Shown here one piece after another: positions 7,241 to 11,411 of a stretch of DNA of 11,411 bases; position 1 is the stretch's first letter, and the number at the start of each line of letters is the position of its first letter. The notes under the pieces were generated by a model, which saw nothing but the letters and a program-made list of their open reading frames with translations, had not been told where the DNA came from and did no database searches. The translations under genes and the position numbers were made by a program. The stretch is taken from positions 1 to 11,411 of the forward strand of contig CALMBN010000048.1 in assembly GCA_937860195.1 (NCBI GenBank), given 5' to 3'. Source of the DNA: an uncultured Novosphingobium sp. (lineage in GTDB: Bacteria; Pseudomonadota; Alphaproteobacteria; Sphingomonadales; Sphingomonadaceae).

Positions 7241-7693
7241 CTATTCCGACTTGGCGTTGGCAGCCTTGTTGAACCCGGCATACTTTTCATTGCCGACGAA
7301 GCCGAAGGCAGCCACCCCGGAACCCTTGATGACGTTCAGCGCCTTGGCGGTGATGTCATAGGGAGCCTGGCCATCGGGCTCGAACTGCAGTTCGGGCTCG
7401 GGCTTGTATTTCATCGTCGCCTGCAACTGGAACAGCAATTCCGAGTTATTGACGGCCAGACCGTTCCATAGAACGATCCCTTCCGGTGAGATGTAGACCT
7501 TGTTCTTGTCGCGCTTGGGCGGTGGAACGTCGGTCGGCGGTGTTGGGGCCGGCAGATCGATATTGACGGCGTGGGTCGCCACCGGAATTGTGATGATGAA
7601 CATGATGAGCAAAACGAGCATGACGTCGATCAGCGGCGTCGTGTTCATTTCCATCATCGGCTCGCCATCATCGCTGCCGCCTGACATTGCCAT
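7241..7693 (-). CDS. exbD: ExbD/TolR-type biopolymer transport protein, second copy
   Basis: A protein of 150 residues with the standard plan: a short cytoplasmic N-terminus, one membrane helix at about 20-41 and a periplasmic domain. Asp23 in TTPLIDVMLVLLIMF is the conserved proton-path aspartate of the ExbD/TolR family. A short Pro-rich segment (50-61) links the helix to the periplasmic domain, which has the KVYISPEGIVLWNG strand. It is expected to pair with ExbB to couple proton flow to TonB movement. AGGAG (7703-7707) lies nine bases before the ATG, and the gap from the upstream exbD is 40 bases. It is clearly different from that copy beyond the membrane helix: shorter and lacking cysteines. 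Its separate role is not known. Confidence 0.93.
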   Translation of the reverse strand: MAMSGGSDDGEPMMEMNTTPLIDVMLVLLIMFIITIPVATHAVNIDLPAPTPPTDVPPPKRDKNKVYISPEGIVLWNGLAVNNSELLFQLQATMKYKPEPELQFEPDGQAPYDITAKALNVIKGSGVAAFGFVGNEKYAGFNKAANAKSE

Positions 7694-7733
7694 TGTGGGT
7701 TACTCCTGAATTGAAGGACCGGATCGGGAGGGC

Positions 7734-8267
7734 CTAGCCCTCTGGATCGACCGGGGTCGAGATGAAGCCGACAGTCGGATAGCCGGCCGCCTGGACGTTG
7801 TAGATCGCACCGGCGATGCAGCGCCACGGGGCGTTCTGGTCACCGCGGATGTGGACTTGCGGGATCAGCTCGGGATTGTCCCGGAGCGCCTCGGGTCCGC
7901 CGGCCCGCTTCACGATCGAATCGAGCCGATCATAGGCCTTCTTGGCCAGTTCGGTGGAATCAACCGGGGTCGAGTTGTTGAAATAGACCCGGCATTCCCC
8001 GCCCAGCGAAGCACCTTCAAAGCCCGGATCGCCTGCGCTGCGACCGCCATCGTCAGAGGTGCTGACTGTCAGCAGCAGGTTTTCGACCTTGTTCTTCGAT
8101 TCCTGCGAGTAGATGATCGGAACCTTGAGCTTCTGGATCGTCTGGATCGCAACCGGAACTGCGATAAGGAAGATGATCAGGAGCACCAGCATCACGTCGA
8201 CCAACGGCGTGGTGTTGATATCCGACATCGGCTTTTCCTCGCCGCCGCCTCCCACCGAAACTGCCAT
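7734..8267 (-). CDS. exbD: ExbD/TolR-type biopolymer transport protein, first copy
   Basis: A protein of 177 residues. The Gly/Glu-rich N-terminus leads to a single membrane helix at about 21-42 with the conserved Asp24 in TTPLVDVMLVLLIIF. The periplasmic domain is longer than in the second copy and includes a Gly/Ser/Asp-rich insertion around 72-88. It contains two cysteines (GGECRVYF and APWRCIAG), which could form a periplasmic disulfide; this is inference. It is expected to form the motor stator with ExbB and act on TonB. The start has an AGGAC-like site seven bases upstream. It is separated from exbB by 117 bases containing a strong hairpin, so its expression may differ from that of exbB. 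Confidence 0.94.
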   Translation of the reverse strand: MAVSVGGGGEEKPMSDINTTPLVDVMLVLLIIFLIAVPVAIQTIQKLKVPIIYSQESKNKVENLLLTVSTSDDGGRSAGDPGFEGASLGGECRVYFNNSTPVDSTELAKKAYDRLDSIVKRAGGPEALRDNPELIPQVHIRGDQNAPWRCIAGAIYNVQAAGYPTVGFISTPVDPEG

Positions 8268-8340
8268 GGGTTAAGTCCTATCTTTGCGTTGTCCGGACAG
8301 CGCGCGTCGGTTGACGGGCCAGTCCGTATAAAAGTCTGCG

Positions 8341-8369
8341 CCGACCCGGCGCACCATGCGCCGGGTCGG
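8341..8369 (-). promoter_or_regulatory. Strong hairpin between exbB and exbD, possible attenuator or processing site
   Basis: A perfect 13-bp, GC-rich stem (8341-8353 with 8357-8369) encloses a 3-base loop. In transcription order it begins 15 bases after the exbB stop. It is followed after 7 bases by the T-run CTTTTAT, which resembles a leaky terminator. It could stop part of the transcript, or protect the 3' end of a tonB-exbB message, giving more ExbB than ExbD. The structure is seen directly; the role is inference. Confidence 0.7.
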
Positions 8370-8384
8370 AGCCGATTGAAGGGC

Positions 8385-9158
8385 TTACTGCTTGGCAGCC
8401 GGAGCCGCAGCAGCAGGCTTGGCAGCCCCAGCGGCTTTCACCGCCGGACGAACCGCACCCTTCGAGTTGATATTCGCCAGCACGTCGGTCGAGAAACCGG
8501 TCAGCAGATTGGCGATGGTCTTGTTGCGACCCTGCAGGAAGTTGTAGGCGAGCACCGCAGGCACCGCGACGAGCAGACCGATCGCGGTCATGATCAGGGC
8601 TTCACCCACCGGACCTGCGACCTTGTCGATCGAAGCCGAACCGGCGATGCCGATGTTGATCAGCGCGCGATAGATCCCGACCACGGTCCCGAACAGCCCG
8701 ATGAACGGTGCAGTCGCGCCGGTGGTGGCCAGCCAGGGCAGGCCCTTGGCGAGATAGGAATTGATCGAGTGCTCTGACCGGGCGAGCGAACCGTGCAGCC
8801 AATCATGGGCATCGGTTTCGTTGACCATCTTGGCGTGCTGGTCTTCGGCGGCGAGGCCATCGTCAACGATCTGGCGCCAGGCGCTGTCCTTGTCGAGCTT
8901 GGCAGCGCCTTCCCTGAGCGACGGCGCACGCCAGAAGCTCGATTGCATGGCGCGGTGCTGTTTCATGATCTTGTTCTGCTCAAGATACTTGGTGAACAGG
9001 ATAAACAGCGAGCCAAACAGCATGACCACCAGGATCACCAGCGTGACAATGCCAATCCAGTTGGGTTCGCCGCCTTCAGGAAGCAGCGCTTCCTTGATGC
9101 CGAACTTGTTCTGCGGGGCTGCATCCTTGGCAGCGGCGGCGAGAAGTTCAAAAAACAT
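8385..9158 (-). CDS. exbB: ExbB/TolQ/MotA-family proton channel protein
   Basis: A protein of 257 residues with three membrane segments at about 34-56, 138-165 and 185-208. The diagnostic blocks are GATAPFIGLFGTVVGIYRAL (147-166) and GEALIMTAIGLLVAVPAVLAYN (185-206). Thr149, Glu186 and Thr191 align with Thr148, Glu176 and Thr181 of E. coli ExbB, which line the proton path. The extended N-terminus places it with the ExbB type that has a large cytoplasmic loop between helices 1 and 2. The tail after residue 235 is an Ala/Lys/Pro-rich stretch, probably flexible. It lies 70 bases after tonB, with GAGAGGA before the ATG. It forms the motor that energises TonB in the inner membrane. Confidence 0.95.
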   Translation of the reverse strand: MFFELLAAAAKDAAPQNKFGIKEALLPEGGEPNWIGIVTLVILVVMLFGSLFILFTKYLEQNKIMKQHRAMQSSFWRAPSLREGAAKLDKDSAWRQIVDDGLAAEDQHAKMVNETDAHDWLHGSLARSEHSINSYLAKGLPWLATTGATAPFIGLFGTVVGIYRALINIGIAGSASIDKVAGPVGEALIMTAIGLLVAVPAVLAYNFLQGRNKTIANLLTGFSTDVLANINSKGAVRPAVKAAGAAKPAAAAPAAKQ

Positions 9159-9228
9159 GCGATAGTCCTCTCAAGAGAATAAAGTTGAAACCGGGTGGCC
9201 AGATCGGCCGAAACTCAAAAACGCTCGA

Positions 9229-9885
9229 TCACTCCTTCGGGATCACCCAGCGCACGCGGCTTGTGTAAGAGCCGGTGGTGGGCCTGCCCTCGCCGTCTGT
9301 CGCAGGGGTGAAACGAGCACGGCGGGTCACGTTGGAGCAGGTGGCCTCGTCAAGGTCAGGGCTGCCGCTCGAATTGGTCACCGAACAACTGGTGACCCGG
9401 CCGTCAGCGCCAACAGAGACGCGGAATCCGGTGGTCCCTTCGCGTTCTTCACGAAGCGCGCGCGAGGGATAGTCGTTGGTGGTCGCCCAGTTGCCGGGGT
9501 TGCCCTTTGGCGACGCGCCCTTTGGCGTGAACTTTGGCGGCGGCGGCGCAGGAGCCGGCCCCGGAGGGGCCGGAATGACTACGACTGGCGCAGGCGGCGG
9601 AGGCACAGGGACTGTCTGAATCGGCGGCGGGGCCGGGCTCAGGTTCATCTTGACCGGAGGCGCAACGATCGGGGGCGCAGCTGCAACCTTTTTGGGTGGC
9701 GGCGGCGGCTCCTTCTTCGGCTCGTCCTTCTTGATGTCGACCGTCGTCACTTTCTTGACGATCGCCCGAAACCCTTCGGCGGCAAAGGCAGTGGCCAGGC
9801 CTGCAATCAGCAAGCCCAGCAACACACTGGAGGTTACCACCCCGACGGTTCGTTCCGCCGTTCTATCACGATCTGCGTATGACAT
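9229..9885 (-). CDS. tonB: TonB-family energy transducer
   Basis: A protein of 218 residues. One membrane anchor lies at about 14-36, followed by a Lys/Glu/Pro segment (52-66). A proline-rich periplasmic spacer reaches about residue 120. The C-terminal TonB domain is at about 137-216, with YPSRALREEREGTTGFRVSV and a final VRWVIP strand. The role is to carry energy from the ExbB-ExbD motor to TonB-dependent receptors importing iron chelates, vitamins or glycans. Cys167 and Cys183 in the C-terminal domain could be disulfide-linked. AGGAG lies unusually far upstream (about 13 bases), but no better in-frame start is visible. It is the first gene of the operon; the leader upstream contains hairpins that may be regulatory. 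Confidence 0.95.
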   Translation of the reverse strand: MSYADRDRTAERTVGVVTSSVLLGLLIAGLATAFAAEGFRAIVKKVTTVDIKKDEPKKEPPPPPKKVAAAPPIVAPPVKMNLSPAPPPIQTVPVPPPPAPVVVIPAPPGPAPAPPPPKFTPKGASPKGNPGNWATTNDYPSRALREEREGTTGFRVSVGADGRVTSCSVTNSSGSPDLDEATCSNVTRRARFTPATDGEGRPTTGSYTSRVRWVIPKE

Positions 9886-9939
9886 TCGACCGCATCACTC
9901 CTAAAACAGTCCCCCCGGGCCGAGACCCGGTCCTGACAC

Positions 9940-9967
9940 CTGCCCCAGTGAGAATCACCAGGGGCAG
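9940..9967 (-). promoter_or_regulatory. Hairpin in the tonB leader with a GTGA-GAA-TCAC core
   Basis: CTGCCCC (9940-9946) pairs with GGGGCAG (9961-9967). Inside, GTGA (9948-9951) pairs with TCAC (9955-9958) around a GAA loop, making a nested hairpin of 11 pairs. The core TGAGAATCA also resembles half-sites of iron-responsive (Fur-type) operators, so it could act as DNA or RNA. It lies about 55-80 bases upstream of the tonB ATG. Function is inference. Confidence 0.5.
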
Positions 9968-9975
9968 ACGGCCAG

Positions 9976-10002
9976 ATTGTTAATTTCCACCCTTTAGGTC
10001 AA
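9976..10002 (-). promoter_or_regulatory. Weak candidate tonB promoter
   Basis: On the minus strand TTGACC (10002-9997) is followed after 15 bases by AACAAT (9981-9976). The -35 match is good, but the -10 is only four of six and the spacing is short. If correct, transcription would start near the base of the 9940-9967 hairpin. Confidence 0.25.
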
Positions 10003-10231
10003 TCCGGGAAATCGCATCGAACGCCCGACGCTCATAACGACCAGATCGCAGGCCTTTGTTTTTGTTTGGCCCGAGTTTCCTCGTGCTTTAACCGCCGATC
10101 TTGCAGGGCGCAACGGTTTATCCATTAACCCCGAATTCACCTGTGTTAGGCTCGAAGTACGTAGGAAGCCGCGCCAGACTGCGGGCTTGGCCCCGCTTGC
10201 GGTGGTTACAAAGGACAGGCACAACAAAACG

Positions 10232-11083
10232 ATGACGATGCAGCATATCCAAACTTTGCGCGGCGCGGCGGCCATGTTGGCTGCTTTGGCCGCCGTGCCG
10301 GCGACCGCTGATTCGCAGCCACCCATGCCGCCTGCCTCGGCCATGCTGACCTATGCCGACCTCGCTGACCTGGCAGATTCGGCTCCGATGGTGATTCGCG
10401 CCCAGCCCCGCAAGGTGGTTCAGGTCGAGCCAGGCCGAGCCCTCGGACTGAAGCCCGGCTGGGGACGGTTCTATGTCGAGGCCAGAACCGAAGGCGTGAT
10501 CGCCGGGACCGTGCCGCTGGGCGGGCTGCTGCGCTATCTGGTTGACCTGCCGCTCGATGCCAAAGGTAAGCCACCCAAGCTCAAAAAGAAGAGCGTGGTG
10601 CTGTTTGCCCGGACCGTGCCCGGGCGAGCGGACGAGCTTCAGCTGGTCAAGCCCGATGCGCAATTGCTGTGGGATGCCGCGCTCGATGTCCGCCTGCGGG
10701 CAGTGCTGACCGAGCTCTATGCCCCAGGTGCGCCGCCCAGGGTGACCGGGGTGCGCGAAGCGATCCATGTCGACGGCGATCTTGCAGGCGTGGGAGAGAG
10801 CCAGCTGTTCCTTTCAACCGGCAACGGCGAACCGGCGGCGATCACGGTGAGCCGCAAACCGAATGCGCCACCGCGCTGGACAATCTCGTTTTCAGAGGTT
10901 GTTGCGGGCGAGGCGGCTCCGGCGCGCGACACGCTGGCCTGGTACCGGCTGGCGTGCTTCCTGCCCGCACAGCTTCCCCAAGCCGCGAACATTTCGCCCA
11001 CAGTATCTGACCGGGCAGCGGCAACGCGCGACTATCGCTTCGTGATCGAGCAGCTTGGTTCTTGCCCCCGCAGCCGCAAATAG
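10232..11083 (+). CDS. Exported protein of unknown function
   Basis: I do not recognise a named family. From ATG 10232 the product is 283 residues. It begins with a likely Sec signal peptide: Arg10, then the hydrophobic stretch AAAMLAALAAVPATA, with probable cleavage after ATA near residue 27. The rest is soluble in character, with many strand-like segments (RFYVEARTEGVI, KKSVVLFAR) that suggest a mostly beta periplasmic protein. Two cysteines lie near the C-terminus (ACFLPAQ and GSCPRSRK) and may form a disulfide. No catalytic motif is evident. The start is uncertain: AAGGA (10211-10215) sits 16 bases before ATG 10232, while in-frame GTG 10202 and ATG 10238 are alternatives. It is divergent from tonB and 55 bases before homoserine dehydrogenase. 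Confidence 0.8.
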   Translation: MTMQHIQTLRGAAAMLAALAAVPATADSQPPMPPASAMLTYADLADLADSAPMVIRAQPRKVVQVEPGRALGLKPGWGRFYVEARTEGVIAGTVPLGGLLRYLVDLPLDAKGKPPKLKKKSVVLFARTVPGRADELQLVKPDAQLLWDAALDVRLRAVLTELYAPGAPPRVTGVREAIHVDGDLAGVGESQLFLSTGNGEPAAITVSRKPNAPPRWTISFSEVVAGEAAPARDTLAWYRLACFLPAQLPQAANISPTVSDRAAATRDYRFVIEQLGSCPRSRK

Positions 11084-11092
11084 CATGCTTGC

Positions 11093-11106
11093 CCGCCGCG
11101 CGGCGG
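11093..11106. other. Perfect GC palindrome upstream of homoserine dehydrogenase
   Basis: CCGCCGCGCGGCGG is its own reverse complement and can fold as a 5-bp stem with a GCGC loop. It lies in the 55-base gap between the exported-protein gene and hom. It has no T-run, so it is not a typical terminator, and its role is unknown. Confidence 0.45.
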
Positions 11107-11138
11107 CACCCTAAGGGCGCTGCGCAGAAGGGGTGAAC

Positions 11139-11411
11139 ATGGCCGAACCGCTGAAGATTGCGCTTGCCGGATTGGGGACTGTCGGGGTCGGAGTGATCCG
11201 GCTGGTCGAGGCCAATGCCGCACTGATCGCGCGGCGGGCCGGGCGGCCAATCCAGATCACTGTCGTTTCTGCGCGCGATCGCAGCCGGGCGCGCGGGGTC
11301 GATCTTTCGCGCTATGCCTGGGAAGATGACATGGTGATCCTGGGTGAGCGGGCTGATGTCGACGTGGTGGTCGAGATGGTCGGCGGCTCGGACGGACCGG
11401 CGCTGGCCCTG
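11139..11411 (+). CDS. hom: Homoserine dehydrogenase, N-terminal part (cut by window end)
   Basis: The first 91 residues are present and the frame is open to the last base. The dinucleotide-binding motif GLGTVG is at 11-16, followed by VGVIRLVEAN and then the VVSARDRSRARGVDLSRYAW stretch, all characteristic of monofunctional homoserine dehydrogenases. The full enzyme, normally near 430 residues, reduces aspartate semialdehyde to homoserine with NAD(P)H, the branch point to threonine and methionine. AGAAGGGG ends five bases before the ATG and supports this start. Cofactor-binding completeness, the catalytic lysine and any C-terminal ACT domain lie beyond the window. Confidence 0.93.
   Translation, partial: MAEPLKIALAGLGTVGVGVIRLVEANAALIARRAGRPIQITVVSARDRSRARGVDLSRYAWEDDMVILGERADVDVVVEMVGGSDGPALAL

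Larger units (their letters stand above)
9886..10231. other. Divergent intergenic region between tonB and the exported-protein gene
   Basis: About 350 bases hold no convincing coding sequence and are locally more AT-rich. The tonB side has a GC-rich hairpin (CCGGG/CCCGG at 9915-9919 and 9926-9930) and a stronger one at 9940-9967. The middle contains TTAAC-containing stretches (around 10088 and 10124). The right side has a small GCGGG/CCCGC hairpin (10181-10185 with 10192-10196). Promoters for both directions must lie here, but only a weak match can be named. Confidence 0.7.

Noticed and set aside
7851..8777. Plus-strand open frame of 308 codons across exbD and exbB
   Set aside because: It is antisense to exbD and exbB, whose motifs are unmistakable. 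The peptide is Arg/Asp/Gln-rich and has no domain.
10003..10140. Possible CtrA-type sites (TTAA repeats) or a small RNA gene in the tonB upstream region
   Set aside because: No TTAA-N7-TTAA pair with correct spacing was found, and there is no promoter-plus-terminator pair to support a small RNA.

Overview
The window (11,411 bases, GC-rich) reads as ordinary chromosome of an alphaproteobacterium. I infer a member of the Sphingomonadales (Erythrobacter / Novosphingobium / Sphingomonas type), mainly from gene content: a paired TPM-domain cluster, a tonB-exbB-exbD-exbD cluster, a ligase-associated Lhr-type helicase and homoserine dehydrogenase. A dispersed-type repeat containing TTCGACAAGCTCAG, common in these genomes, supports this. 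No rRNA, tRNA, CRISPR array, transposase or phage gene is visible.

Layout. From 1 to 3184 five plus-strand genes are packed tightly. They are the glycine-rich tail of a YgcG-like TPM protein (cut by the window edge), a second TPM-domain membrane protein, a Nudix hydrolase of ADP-ribose pyrophosphatase type, an NAD-type short-chain dehydrogenase and a LacI-family regulator. The last three are joined by ATGA or TGATG overlaps or near-overlaps and are probably co-translated. An imperfect inverted repeat (3224-3323) then separates this run from a minus-strand MgtC/DUF4010 membrane protein (3332-4618). A short divergent gap leads to a plus-strand ligase-associated DEXH-box helicase (4701-7148).

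The helicase converges on a minus-strand energy-transduction operon, with two hairpins between them. In transcription order the operon is tonB (9885-9229), exbB (9158-8385), exbD (8267-7734) and a second, divergent exbD (7693-7241). Together these build the inner-membrane motor that uses proton-motive force to drive TonB-dependent outer-membrane receptors. A 13-bp perfect hairpin lies between exbB and the first exbD and may set subunit ratios. Upstream of tonB is a roughly 350-base divergent intergenic region with a conspicuous hairpin. It is followed by a plus-strand exported protein of unknown function (10232-11083) and the first 91 codons of homoserine dehydrogenase (11139 onward).

I see no clearly novel multi-gene system. 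The points most worth checking are the hairpin inside the exb operon, the hairpin in the tonB leader, the dispersed inverted repeat, the two non-identical exbD copies, the unassigned exported protein, and the helicase standing without its usual partner genes nearby.
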